From Sporosarcina sp. E16_8 (GTDB taxonomy: Bacteria > Bacillota > Bacilli > Bacillales_A > Planococcaceae), in the NCBI RefSeq assembly GCF_017347095.1, contig NZ_JADPRZ010000031.1, positions 1 to 41,096 of the forward strand: a stretch of DNA of 41,096 nucleotides, read 5' to 3'. Numbering within the stretch: the first letter of the stretch is position 1; the number at the start of each line of letters is the position of its first letter. This document shows, piece by piece, positions 7,369 to 16,092 of this stretch. The notes beneath the pieces were generated by a model, which worked only from the letters and a program-made list of their open reading frames with translations, made no database searches and was not told the DNA's origin. The translations under genes and the position numbers were made by a program.

Positions 7369-8598
7369 ATGAAGAATTTACTAGTTAAATGGAATCAAAT
7401 AAGTCTAGTAAAAAGGATAATTATCGGTATTATTGTCGGTATTATTTTAGCTTTAACGGTTCCTAATGCAACTGGCCTATCTATTTTCGGTTCTTTATTT
7501 GTCGGAGCACTAAAGGCAGTGGCACCAGTCTTGGTATTATTCTTAGTAATGCACGCAATTTCCGCACATAAAAGCGGTACGAAAACGAATATGAAAACGA
7601 TTCTTGTTCTTTATGGGATTGGTACACTTCTAGCAGGGGTTGTTGCTGTTGCTGTAAGCTTCATGTTCCCAGTTACACTAACGTTGACTACAGGAGCAGA
7701 AGGACTTACCCCTCCAGAAGGTATTGTTGAGGTTCTTGAAACATTACTCTTTAACGTGGTTGCCAATCCTGTTAATGCATTACTAAACGCTAACTATTTA
7801 GGTATTTTAATGTGGGCAGTTGTTCTTGGACTTGCATTGAAAAATGCCAATCAAAATACGAAAGACGTGTTAGGTAGTTTTTCAGATGCAATTACTAAAG
7901 TAGTACAATGGGTGATCAATTTAGCGCCGATTGGTATTATGGGGCTTGTATTTGATGCTATTGTAACGACTGGCTTTTCTGCTTTACTTGTATATGGTAA
8001 ATTAGTTTTAATTTTAGTTGGCTGTATGTTCTTTATCGCGCTTGTAGTGAATCCGTTAATCGTGTATGTCTATATACGCAGAAATCCTTATCCAATCGTT
8101 TTCAAGGTTTTAAAAGAAAGTGGTATCACGGCATTCTTTACACGTAGTTCAGCTGCAAATATTCCAGTGAATATGAAATTATGTGAAGAACTTGGCTTAG
8201 ATGAGGATACTTATGCAGTGTCAATTCCTCTAGGTGCTACGATTAATATGGCTGGAGCAGCAGTTACAATTTCTGTATTAACTCTTGCAACAGTCCATAC
8301 GCTAGGGATTGAAGTTGATTTCGGGACTGCACTTCTGCTATCTATCGTAGCGGCTGTCTCGGCAGCAGGTGCATCAGGTGTTGCAGGCGGATCACTTTTA
8401 CTGATCCCACTAGCATGTAGCTTGTTTGGAGTTCCAAATGATATTGCAATGCAAGTTGTTGGTGTAGGCTTTATCATCGGTGTTGTTCAAGACTCTTGTG
8501 AAACTGCATTGAATTCATCGTCTGACGTACTGTTTACAGCTACAGCAGAATATGCGAAAGAACGTAAAGAAGGTAAAGTCGTTACTGTGAAGTCTTAA
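7369..8598 (+). CDS. sstT: Sodium:serine/threonine symporter SstT
   Basis: A 409-residue dicarboxylate/amino acid:cation symporter-family protein that imports serine and threonine with Na+. SstT-specific stretches are [20 protein letters not shown] and [16 protein letters not shown]. The substrate-binding core shows the Ser-rich hairpin, the NMAG motif of transmembrane segment 7 and a second re-entrant loop ([16 protein letters not shown]). About eight transmembrane segments are visible and the length is typical. The ribosome binding site is GGGGG nine bases before the ATG. It is monocistronic, with its own promoter, structured leader and terminator. Confidence 0.93.
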   Translation: MKNLLVKWNQISLVKRIIIGIIVGIILALTVPNATGLSIFGSLFVGALKAVAPVLVLFLVMHAISAHKSGTKTNMKTILVLYGIGTLLAGVVAVAVSFMFPVTLTLTTGAEGLTPPEGIVEVLETLLFNVVANPVNALLNANYLGILMWAVVLGLALKNANQNTKDVLGSFSDAITKVVQWVINLAPIGIMGLVFDAIVTTGFSALLVYGKLVLILVGCMFFIALVVNPLIVYVYIRRNPYPIVFKVLKESGITAFFTRSSAANIPVNMKLCEELGLDEDTYAVSIPLGATINMAGAAVTISVLTLATVHTLGIEVDFGTALLLSIVAAVSAAGASGVAGGSLLLIPLACSLFGVPNDIAMQVVGVGFIIGVVQDSCETALNSSSDVLFTATAEYAKERKEGKVVTVKS

Positions 8599-8616
8599 GA
8601 AGTACGATGAAAAATT

Positions 8617-8660
8617 AAAAGCCACGATTACCGGAGCTGTTTCGGTGATTGTGGCTTTTT
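8617..8660 (+). terminator. Intrinsic terminator of sstT
   Basis: AAAAGCCAC (8617-8625) pairs with GTGGCTTTT (from 8651), with an inner CCG/CGG pairing and a T5 run. Confidence 0.85.
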
Positions 8661-8786
8661 GGTTGTGCAGAAAAAAATTTTTACTCATTTAAAGCAATTT
8701 GAAACTACAATTAGCCGTGTAAAGGGAAAAAACAGCTATAATGAGTATAGAGCTAGTTGAATTGCGATTTAGGGAGTGTTCCATAC

Positions 8787-9707
8787 ATGCAAAGTTTCGT
8801 TGTGATGCAAGGTCAGACGTATCAAGAAGAAAAAGAATTAGGGATCATTTGGTCGCTGCAACAAGACAGTACTGGGAAAGAACGTCATTCACGGCTACGA
8901 ATGATAGAGGTAAATGAAGGGGATCGCATATTTCATTATGTAAAAGGAAATATTGTTGCGGTTAGTGTTGCTAAATCGGGATGCCAGATAGCGGGTAAAC
9001 CGTCAACTTTGCACAATCATGAACGCGGGAATGATAATGGCTATTTAGTAGAACTGGACTATCATGAACTTGAAGTACCTATCAATGTGCTTTCGAAATT
9101 TGATGAAATTATGCCGCTTCTACCAATTAAATATTCACCGTTTCAATCAGACGCAAACGGTAATCAGGGATATTTGTATCCTTGTAATGAGGAATTATCA
9201 ATAAAATTAGTAGAATTAATTGGTGACCTTAATATTTATCAAGTAGATGAAGAGCAGCTAGAATTAGCAATTGGTACGGTACTACAAACAGAGCGTAACA
9301 CGTTCATTCCGATGATTACTGAAACGGAATCGGAATTGAAAACAAAGATTCGTTTAGGGAAACAAAAATTTAGAGAAGGTTTACTACCGCTATGGGATTA
9401 CAAATGTGTACTTTGTGAGATTGAGTTACCGGCACTACTTCGTGCAAGCTATTCTAAGCCTTGGAAAGACAGTATGGATTTTGAAAGAGTGGATCCTACT
9501 AACGGTGTACTTCTATGTTGTAATCATGATGCGCTTTATGAGAACGGATTTATCGCATTCGATGGACAAGGTAGATTGCATATTTCATCTCAGATTCCCG
9601 AACAAGATTATGACAAATACAGCATACATTCATTAATGAAAATCGCTCGAACTGAAGAGAACAAGCCCTATTTCAAGTGGCATAAAAGAAATCTTTTTAA
9701 AGGTTAA
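8787..9707 (+). CDS. HNH endonuclease-family protein with N-terminal EVE/PUA-like region
   Basis: A 306-residue two-part protein. The C-terminal part (about 210-290) matches the HNH family whose usual core reads LLxASHIKPW then NGLLL. Here it has CVLC (217-220), RASYSKPWKDS (229-239), DPTNG (246-250) and CCNHDAL (254-260). The usual first catalytic His of ASHIKPW is Tyr232, so activity is uncertain. The N-terminal part (about 5-90), with LGIIWSL, GDRIFHYVKGNIVAVSVAKSG and a late YLVEL strand, resembles EVE/PUA-like domains that read modified bases. That would suit modification-dependent restriction, but this is inference. AGGGAG ten bases before the ATG at 8787 sets the start over a TTG at 8757. 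A TATAAT lies at 8737-8742. Confidence 0.8.
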   Translation: MQSFVVMQGQTYQEEKELGIIWSLQQDSTGKERHSRLRMIEVNEGDRIFHYVKGNIVAVSVAKSGCQIAGKPSTLHNHERGNDNGYLVELDYHELEVPINVLSKFDEIMPLLPIKYSPFQSDANGNQGYLYPCNEELSIKLVELIGDLNIYQVDEEQLELAIGTVLQTERNTFIPMITETESELKTKIRLGKQKFREGLLPLWDYKCVLCEIELPALLRASYSKPWKDSMDFERVDPTNGVLLCCNHDALYENGFIAFDGQGRLHISSQIPEQDYDKYSIHSLMKIARTEENKPYFKWHKRNLFKG

Positions 9708-9714
9708 AATAACG

Positions 9715-9756
9715 AAGACGATTTCATCTAACTAGAGATGAAATCGTCTTTTTTTA
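9715..9756. terminator. Bidirectional terminator between convergent genes
   Basis: AAGACGATTTCATCT (9715-9729) pairs perfectly with AGATGAAATCGTCTT (from 9736), followed by a long T run. It serves the HNH gene and, because of the flanking A residues, weakly the ZIP gene on the other strand. Confidence 0.85.
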
Positions 9757-9766
9757 TTGCCAGAAA

Positions 9767-10459
9767 TTATAACAACAGATGAAACAGTGTACTTAGTAAA
9801 TAGCCCATGACAATATACGTGATAAATGAGCTTACAGAAACAACTTTTATATTATGCAGGATGAATTCGCTAATGCTTGTAGCTGCAATGAGGCCAATAG
9901 AGATTCCCATAAGGACACCTTGCTCTTTTGTAGAGAGATTCACGTAATGCCCAATCCAGATAAATAGGCTAAAACAGATTGATAAGCCGAAGAAACAAAA
10001 CAACAGCTTCCATGGCTTTATCCCTTGCGAAATAAATGCGGTGGTAAGGGCAAAACCTTCCGGGAGATGATGCAGAATGACTGAGGCTGTAATCGTGATG
10101 CCGACTATCGAATTTTCCATCAAGCTACCAATGGTCATACTTAGTGGGATTGTATGGATGAGTATGGCAAGCATGAGTAAGTAAACGGATGGATTTTGAC
10201 CGGCAGATGGATGGGCTAAATTGCGGAGCACTAGAAAAAATAGATAGCCAATGAATATGCCTAGAATAATGCCGAAAGACTTGTACATCTTCAATGCGCT
10301 TGGAATGATATCGAGTGCCAGTAACCCTACTAAAAATCCACCGCATAGGAGTGATAATCCTGCAGTTGAATTATGGAATAGCTTGGAGACTAACCAAGCG
10401 ATACCGCCGCCGAAGCTTACACTTAAAAAAAGAAAACTGCCAAGTAGTAGTGCGCTCAC
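9767..10459 (-). CDS. ZIP-family metal transporter, about 230 aa
   Basis: A membrane protein of the ZIP (ZupT-like) family that imports Zn2+ or other divalent cations. Eight hydrophobic segments are visible. The two metal-site helices show LIHTIPLSMTIG (segment 4) and LHHLPEGFA (segment 5), the signature HHxPEG. The cytoplasmic loop between segments 3 and 4 is short and poor in His. Three starts are possible: TTG at 10477, ATG at 10465 and GTG at 10459. The sequence GGGGTGAT matches the 16S tail (AGGTGAT) and sits four bases before the GTG, so 10459 is preferred. The gene is alone and convergent with the HNH gene. Confidence 0.85.
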   Translation of the reverse strand: MSALLLGSFLFLSVSFGGGIAWLVSKLFHNSTAGLSLLCGGFLVGLLALDIIPSALKMYKSFGIILGIFIGYLFFLVLRNLAHPSAGQNPSVYLLMLAILIHTIPLSMTIGSLMENSIVGITITASVILHHLPEGFALTTAFISQGIKPWKLLFCFFGLSICFSLFIWIGHYVNLSTKEQGVLMGISIGLIAATSISEFILHNIKVVSVSSFITYIVMGYLLSTLFHLLL

Positions 10460-10811
10460 TTTCATCACCCCGATCAATCTAAATCTTATTCTTAAAAGCT
10501 CTCTTCGAAATATATGCAGATTGCTCTAATCTATGAAAGTACAATTTTCACAGCAATAATGTGGGGAAGGCTTTTATATAAATGGAGGAACACAAAGAGA
10601 AAAGCGGGGTCTGAGTATCGTGCCGCTATGAGTAGATGACTTCATCTTCGGATGAGGTCGTTTTTTTTGTACTGATGACTGGCATAATTTTAGGTCTGTC
10701 TGCCTATACTGTGTAATAAGTGGATTTAAGAGTTCTAGATTATCTATCTTAGAGTGCGATCCTATTTTCAATAATACTAGGAAACAAAGAACGTATACGG
10801 AGGGGTTGTAA
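10460..10811. other. Leader region of the exopolysaccharide cluster
   Basis: There is no full-size gene here. A 10-codon frame at 10582-10614 (MEEHKEKSGV) follows GGGGAAGG by about 11 bases and precedes the terminator at 10638-10668, a layout compatible with attenuation. A TATACT at about 10704-10709 could be a -10 element, but no clear -35 was found, so the cluster promoter is unresolved. Confidence 0.4.
10638..10668 (+). terminator. UUCG-tetraloop terminator or attenuator
   Basis: GACTTCATC (10638-10646), TTCG loop, GATGAGGTC (10651-10659) with one G-U pair, then eight T residues (10661-10668). It lies about 145 bases before the first polysaccharide gene on the same strand, with no obvious gene to terminate, which suggests an attenuator. 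Confidence 0.75.
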
Positions 10812-11465
10812 GTGCAGAAGATGCAACACGGTTTAGAGATAAGAACACCAGTTATGCATCGGTATCATTTAGGAAAGAGGTTTTTCGACATCGTCGTCAG
10901 TCTACTGCTCCTCATTTGTTGCCTTCCCCTATTCATCTTATTGGCTATTGCCATTATCCTATTTTCGGGTGGACCGGTCTTTTTTACTCAAACAAGGACA
11001 GGCATTGGCAATAGAGAATTTACGATTTTTAAGTTCCGTACAATGAAAACTGTGAAACAAGATGACAATAGGCATAAGTATGAATGGAAAGAAGGGGTTC
11101 CCGACAGCTTTCTTTTTAAAACGGCAGGTGATGCGACTGTAACGTCAATCGGTAAAATTTTACGAAAGTGCAGCTTGGACGAGTTACCTCAACTTCTGAA
11201 TGTATTGATGGGAGATATGAGCATTGTCGGACCGCGGCCTGAAATACCTGCAATTACAGATTTGTATAATGGCCATCAGGCAAAAAGGTTACTTGTAAAA
11301 CCTGGAATCACAGGATTTGCCCAAATAAATGGGCGATCTGAAATAAGTCATGGCAAGAAAATAGAATATGATTTGTATTATATTGAAAATTGTAGTCTTT
11401 TGCTTGATATGAAAATAATTGCTGCAACAATTGTATTTGTAATAAGGGGGAAGGGGGCTTTTTGA
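10812..11465 (+). CDS. Initiating sugar-1-phosphate transferase (polyprenyl phosphoglycosyl transferase)
   Basis: A 217-residue bacterial sugar transferase (WcaJ/PglC type, as in EpsL) that loads the first sugar-phosphate onto undecaprenyl phosphate at the inner face of the membrane. One hydrophobic re-entrant helix (about 26-50) precedes the catalytic domain. Motifs seen are FKFRTMKT, the DE dyad in CSLDELPQLLNVLMGDMSIV, GPRPE and KPGITGFAQINGRSE. The short form without the extra N-terminal membrane bundle is normal for PglC-type enzymes. It starts with GTG after GGAGGGG. It is first in a collinear 15-gene cluster and its end nearly overlaps the next gene. The sugar specificity cannot be told from sequence. 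Confidence 0.92.
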   Translation: MQKMQHGLEIRTPVMHRYHLGKRFFDIVVSLLLLICCLPLFILLAIAIILFSGGPVFFTQTRTGIGNREFTIFKFRTMKTVKQDDNRHKYEWKEGVPDSFLFKTAGDATVTSIGKILRKCSLDELPQLLNVLMGDMSIVGPRPEIPAITDLYNGHQAKRLLVKPGITGFAQINGRSEISHGKKIEYDLYYIENCSLLLDMKIIAATIVFVIRGKGAF

Positions 11466-11467
11466 TA

Positions 11468-12232
11468 ATGACAATACTTGTAGATATGCACAATCAACTA
11501 TTGCAAGTACCAGGAAGTAGTTACACAAATGAAGAAGAAACCATCCGAATCCTTAAATTAGCTGCTGATGATGGTATTACACATATGATTGCAACTCCTC
11601 CTTTCAGATACGGAGATTTTGTAACGGATAGGATGTCTATCAAGAGTCTCGTGAACAGTCTGAATGATAAGGTTGTTAGCTTAGCGATACCGATAACCAT
11701 TCTACCGGGAATGGAAATTACGCTTTATGAACAACTTGCACAAGATCTAAAAGTGAATGCGGTCCCACTTGCTGATACCAATAAATATGTATTGATAGTT
11801 TTTCAGGATGATCGTATACCGCCATTTGCTTTATCAGTTTTATTTGAGATACAGCTTATGGGCTATATTCCAATCATAGCGAATGTAGAACGGATTCAGG
11901 AGTTGATGACGAATCCCAAAAAAATACTGGAGTTTATTAATAGGGGAGCACTTGTCCATGTAAGTGCGGCAAGTATTATTGGTTTAAATGGTAGGAAAAC
12001 TCGTGAAATTTCAGTGAAACTTTGTAAGAAAGGGCTTGTACACTTTATATCATCATTTTCCTCAGGTGATGAAAAAAGGCCATCTCATTTAAGAGGTGCA
12101 TACAAATACTTGGAAAGAAGAATGACGCCCAGCACTGTGAAGAAAATTATGGGAAATACTGTGTGTGTTCTTCAGGGAACTGATTTTCATAGTCTAACTG
12201 GAAAAAAACACAAAAAGAATCGGTATAAATAA
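11468..12232 (+). CDS. YwqE/CpsB-like PHP protein lacking metal ligands (pseudo-phosphatase)
   Basis: A 254-residue protein aligned end to end with CpsB/YwqE, the Mn-dependent tyrosine phosphatases that oppose polysaccharide BY-kinases. The framework is kept (GITHMIATP, LPGMEITLYE, YVLIVF, GYIPIIANVER, GALVHVSAASIIG). The active-site ligands are mostly gone. The usual DxHxH is D6-M-H8-N-Q10, ATPHH reads ATPPF, AHPER reads ANVER, and the final ASDAH reads SSFSS. Normal phosphatase chemistry is therefore unlikely. The frame is intact, so it is a degenerate protein rather than a broken gene. A TTG at 11462 is possible, but AAGGGGG is better placed for the ATG at 11468. It lies between the initiating transferase and the BY-kinase-like gene, the usual position. 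Confidence 0.8.
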   Translation: MTILVDMHNQLLQVPGSSYTNEEETIRILKLAADDGITHMIATPPFRYGDFVTDRMSIKSLVNSLNDKVVSLAIPITILPGMEITLYEQLAQDLKVNAVPLADTNKYVLIVFQDDRIPPFALSVLFEIQLMGYIPIIANVERIQELMTNPKKILEFINRGALVHVSAASIIGLNGRKTREISVKLCKKGLVHFISSFSSGDEKRPSHLRGAYKYLERRMTPSTVKKIMGNTVCVLQGTDFHSLTGKKHKKNRYK

Positions 12233-12288
12233 TATGAGATTCCCTACGATGACGATGTCTATGCATAATGAAAAAGGTACACATATAA

Positions 12289-13689
12289 TTGGACGGAAGG
12301 GGGCTTATTGAAAATAATGTTTACTATAACGGTCAGCCCAATACGAATACATTGAATCAGGAAATGGAAATGAAAGACTTGGTGGAGGCAATTGGAAAAC
12401 GATTAAAGATAGTTGTCATATTGGTTTTCCTTTTCACCCTTTGCGGTGGGCTAATAGGCTATTTCATCCCCCCGACATATGAAGCGAAGATAGATGTCCT
12501 CATTAATGCGACAACGGGAAGTACAGGGAATACGACTTTATCTATGAGTGAAATAGATATGAGTTTCCGTTTGGTTGAAACGTATAAGGAGATAATGAGA
12601 AGTGATCGGATGAGAAGTAAAGTGAATTCGAAGTTAGAAGGATTGAATATGAAATTCGAGCTGGAAAAAAATATAAGAATTGAGTCTGGGAACAATTCAC
12701 AAATCATTACGATTATCGCCCATGAAAAAACACCTAAAAGGGCTACTGATCTTGTAAACATATATGGCTCAACATTTCAAGAAGAGATTAAAACACTCAT
12801 GAATCTTAATAACGTTACGATTTTAAAAGAAGCAGTAGAAGAAACAGATACGCGGAAGATTAAATCTAATTTATTTTTTTATCTAACGCTCTCCTTCATC
12901 ACAAGTTCTGTTGTTTGTCTTGCAGTCATTATCATAAAGGAAGTATATTTCTCATTTCTTGATTCAGAACGTAAAGTCGAAAGAGTTCTTCAGGTACCCC
13001 TTTTAGGGACAATCAATTCAAATAGTGAAAAATTCCACGATGTAAATAATCCATATGAATTGACCCGTACGCTGAGAAGTGACTTGCAGTTTTCACGTGC
13101 TTTCGATGAGGATTTTGGTAGGCTTGCTGCGAATATTCATTATCTCATCGAACAAAAAAAGGTGAAAGTTATAATGATGGCAAGTTCTAATCCAGGAGAC
13201 GGCAAAACATTTATTGGAGTAAATCTGACAGTCGCATTGGCGAAGGATAACAAGAAGACGCTGTTTGTCGATACTAATTTCCGTAAGTCAGATGGTAGGC
13301 TACTGTTTGATTTACCGGAAAGAAAAGGGCTGACATCTGTTCTTTCTGGGAATTATAAATTGAATGAAATAGTTCAGGAAACCGGTATAAAGAATCTATC
13401 GTTCATTGGTACAGGGCCACTACCTTCAAACCCAACACCTTTCCTCCTTTCAGAAAAGATGGACAAACTACTAGATGAGCTGAAAACACTGTTTGATGTC
13501 ATTATCATTGACTCGCCGGCATTGATAGTTGCGGATGCGGTCAGTTTACTTCGAATGACAGACGGTTGTATATTCATTGTCAATGCAAGGAAAACATCGG
13601 AAAAGCAGGCCATCGATAGCTTCCAATCACTAAGTAAAGTAAATGGAAGCATCATAGGTACTGTACTAAATGACGATATAAAAAGATGA
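12289..13689 (+). CDS. Fused Wzz / BY-kinase-like chain-length regulator
   Basis: A polysaccharide co-polymerase fused to a P-loop kinase-like domain, 466 aa. The Wzz part has membrane segments at about 41-60 and 196-216 around an extracellular domain. The ATPase part has Walker A SSNPGDGKT (299-307), A' FVDTNFRK and Walker B DVIIIDSP. In BY-kinases A' is normally DxDxR; here the second Asp is Asn330. The C-terminus stops at GTVLNDDIKR with no tyrosine cluster. In Firmicutes the two domains are usually separate proteins, so the fusion is notable. The start is uncertain: TTG 12289 has a distant AAAAAGG, while ATG 12370 has AGGA six bases upstream and would give a typical Wzz N-terminus. Confidence 0.82.
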   Translation: MDGRGLIENNVYYNGQPNTNTLNQEMEMKDLVEAIGKRLKIVVILVFLFTLCGGLIGYFIPPTYEAKIDVLINATTGSTGNTTLSMSEIDMSFRLVETYKEIMRSDRMRSKVNSKLEGLNMKFELEKNIRIESGNNSQIITIIAHEKTPKRATDLVNIYGSTFQEEIKTLMNLNNVTILKEAVEETDTRKIKSNLFFYLTLSFITSSVVCLAVIIIKEVYFSFLDSERKVERVLQVPLLGTINSNSEKFHDVNNPYELTRTLRSDLQFSRAFDEDFGRLAANIHYLIEQKKVKVIMMASSNPGDGKTFIGVNLTVALAKDNKKTLFVDTNFRKSDGRLLFDLPERKGLTSVLSGNYKLNEIVQETGIKNLSFIGTGPLPSNPTPFLLSEKMDKLLDELKTLFDVIIIDSPALIVADAVSLLRMTDGCIFIVNARKTSEKQAIDSFQSLSKVNGSIIGTVLNDDIKR

Positions 13690-13754
13690 GTCTAGCAGAT
13701 ATAGCAATATTGAAAGAGGGAAAGGTTTGGATGTTAATAAAGGGAGGGGACAAG

Positions 13755-14702
13755 TTGAAAGTTTTAGTTACGGGTGGTGCTGGATTTATTGGATCCCATG
13801 TAGTTGAAGAATTACTGAATCATCAATATGAGGTGGTGATCGTCGATAGTTTTGTAACTGGTTTCCCGGAAAATGTATGCGTAGATGCGAAATTGTATCG
13901 AAGGGACATCACTGACCTGGAGTTAGAGGACGTATTTAAGCTAGAAAAACCAGATTTTGTACTTCATTTGGCAGCCCAGGCTTCAGTTATCACTTCAACA
14001 AATGATCCGTATTTAGATTTCTTCACGAACACAGTAGGAACTGTTAGGGTTTCACTATTATCCAAAAAATATAATGTGAAAAAAATCATATTTGCCTCTA
14101 CCGCAGCAGTCTATGATGAACCTTCTTACCTTCCAATAGATGAAAAACATCCATTAAAACAGCAGTCCTATTATGCTCTATCAAAGTATTCAGCTGAAAA
14201 CTTTATATTATTGAGCGGTGTCATGCAAGATTTGAATTACTGTATATTACGATTTTCAAATGTTTATGGGCCAAGGCAGAACGCGGAGGGGGAAGCCGGT
14301 GTCATTTCAATTTTCATTAACCGCCTTTTGAAAAATGATGAAATTTACATTTACGGTGGAAGTCAAACAAGAGATTTTATATACGTGAAGGATGTGGCAG
14401 CTGCTTGCCACCTTGCAATGGTGGGGAAACAAAAAGGCGTTTATAACATTAGTTCCTGTACAGAAACAACGATTAATCAGCTATTTCAACTGATTTCAAG
14501 TGAGATGGATGTCATTTCAATCCCGGTTTATAAGTCTTTGAGAGTCGGAGAAATTGTACAAAGTGTATTGGATCATACGAAAGCACTTCAAGAGTTGGAA
14601 TGGCGTTTACACTATTCCCTTGTGGATGGACTGAAAGAGACCGTTCAGTATTATTCACGTAACAAGGTGAAGCATCTTGGTAATTTTATTACTAGTAGTT
14701 AG
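13755..14702 (+). CDS. NAD-dependent sugar epimerase (GalE-like SDR)
   Basis: An extended short-chain dehydrogenase acting on nucleotide sugars, probably a UDP-hexose or UDP-HexNAc 4-epimerase, 315 aa. It has the NAD-binding GGAGFIGSH (7-15), the catalytic ST pair (115-116), YxxxK (Y140, K144), RFSNVYGPRQ and TRDFIYVKDVA. These are standard for the GalE/WbpP group; substrate choice among Glc, GlcNAc or uronic forms is unresolved. In-frame starts occur at 13686 and 13731, but the Rossmann strand begins at the TTG at 13755, which has GGGAGGGG five bases upstream. It follows the kinase-like gene with almost no gap. Confidence 0.88.
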   Translation: MKVLVTGGAGFIGSHVVEELLNHQYEVVIVDSFVTGFPENVCVDAKLYRRDITDLELEDVFKLEKPDFVLHLAAQASVITSTNDPYLDFFTNTVGTVRVSLLSKKYNVKKIIFASTAAVYDEPSYLPIDEKHPLKQQSYYALSKYSAENFILLSGVMQDLNYCILRFSNVYGPRQNAEGEAGVISIFINRLLKNDEIYIYGGSQTRDFIYVKDVAAACHLAMVGKQKGVYNISSCTETTINQLFQLISSEMDVISIPVYKSLRVGEIVQSVLDHTKALQELEWRLHYSLVDGLKETVQYYSRNKVKHLGNFITSS

Positions 14703-14772
14703 AGTGGGTTAACCTCGCTTTAAGTAAAAAAAAATACTTATGTCATTTAGGAGTTTAATCAGGAGGGAGGCT

Positions 14773-15972
14773 ATGTATAAACAACTGAAAATTCCATTGA
14801 TCCTATTTTTAACTTATTGTTTATCATATTTGATGTTATCGACAGTTTTTTATACATTAAGCCTTTCGCAAGGAAAAGATGGTTTGGAGTTAGCGTTTTT
14901 CGGTGGTGGGGACGATGGTGCTATTTACGCAGAACAAGCCGGAAATATAGCCAATAGCTTGCCTGCGGTATTAACCTCAATACATGCATGGATTTTAGGG
15001 CAGATACTTAAATTATTCAATAGCGAAAGTATTTTCCTACTCAAATTGTTTAACATCACAGGTAATTTCTTTCTTTTGATTACTGCACTTTTCACTTTAA
15101 GAAAGACTGTTGGTGTTAAGAAAGAATCTGGTACGGGGGCGGCTATTTTAATATTATTTTTGTTATATTACCCCAGCTTACTATTGAATTCCACATTATC
15201 AATTTATCGAGACGTTTGGATTTGTTTCTATTACTTGCTGTCTATTTATCTATTCTCTACGTTATGGATTGTGAAAAGTAGATGTCCATTTCTACTCAAT
15301 TTTATATTATTAATGGCATCAGTAGGGATGCTTGGAGGATACCGTGAATATGCATTGTTAAGTTTTTTAATAGGTTCTATTTGTTATTTAATTTTTATAG
15401 GTAGGAAAAATAGTAGGTTGTCGTTCAAGAAAATTATTATGGCTATCGTTGTCGGGTTTTCCATTGCTTATACATTCTTACGAGATACTACAATTCCATA
15501 TGTGAATCTTTCTTTTCAAACTGTTTTGGACTACCGGCACTCTCCGTATAATATTGGGGGTAGTCAAATGAATATTTCTTTGGATCAGCCAAACGTCTTT
15601 CTTTTCGCTATCAATTATTTTCACAGTTTTATTAGCAATGTATTAGGCCCATTACCTTGGCAAATTAATAGTGGAGCAACCTTATTAGTCTTTTTTTCGG
15701 AAACTTTATTATTCTTGTCAATTCTCCTATTTCTTTTCAGGAGGAGAAAGCAATTCGGAAAGATGGACTTACTTTTAATTTTGCACAGTACGGCCTGGTT
15801 TATGTTAATAGCGATTTCGAATGATAACTTGGGAACGACTGCACGATTGCGAATGGTAGGATGGATACCACTCTTTATAGTATTCACTAAGCATTATAGT
15901 GAATACTATACACGTAAAAAAGGTCTGAAATTGCAAGAAATGAAAAAACTCAACCTTAGAATAGTAAAATAA
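14773..15972 (+). CDS. Polytopic membrane protein, candidate Wzy polymerase or GT-C transferase
   Basis: A 399-residue protein with about ten hydrophobic segments. It has an extracytoplasmic loop containing GGGDDGAIYAEQAGNIAN (about residues 40-57) and a late NLGTTARLRMVGWIPLF segment. The acidic DD near a first loop and the conserved-looking Arg late in the chain fit either a polysaccharide polymerase or a GT-C glycosyltransferase. I do not recognise a family with confidence. It is the only unassigned large membrane protein in a cluster that has a flippase and chain-length regulator, so the missing Wzy role is inferred by elimination. AGGAGGGAGG directly precedes the ATG at 14773, which is preferred over the ATG at 14740. 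Confidence 0.65.
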   Translation: MYKQLKIPLILFLTYCLSYLMLSTVFYTLSLSQGKDGLELAFFGGGDDGAIYAEQAGNIANSLPAVLTSIHAWILGQILKLFNSESIFLLKLFNITGNFFLLITALFTLRKTVGVKKESGTGAAILILFLLYYPSLLLNSTLSIYRDVWICFYYLLSIYLFSTLWIVKSRCPFLLNFILLMASVGMLGGYREYALLSFLIGSICYLIFIGRKNSRLSFKKIIMAIVVGFSIAYTFLRDTTIPYVNLSFQTVLDYRHSPYNIGGSQMNISLDQPNVFLFAINYFHSFISNVLGPLPWQINSGATLLVFFSETLLFLSILLFLFRRRKQFGKMDLLLILHSTAWFMLIAISNDNLGTTARLRMVGWIPLFIVFTKHYSEYYTRKKGLKLQEMKKLNLRIVK

Positions 15973-16092
15973 ATACAGAAATCTTGATATAGCCGGTTGG
16001 TTTGAAATTTTATTATTTAAATTTGACGTATTAGAAATGTTTTCTAGCATCATAGAAAACAAAACTACAAGTATTTCAAAGGATGTTGCGAT

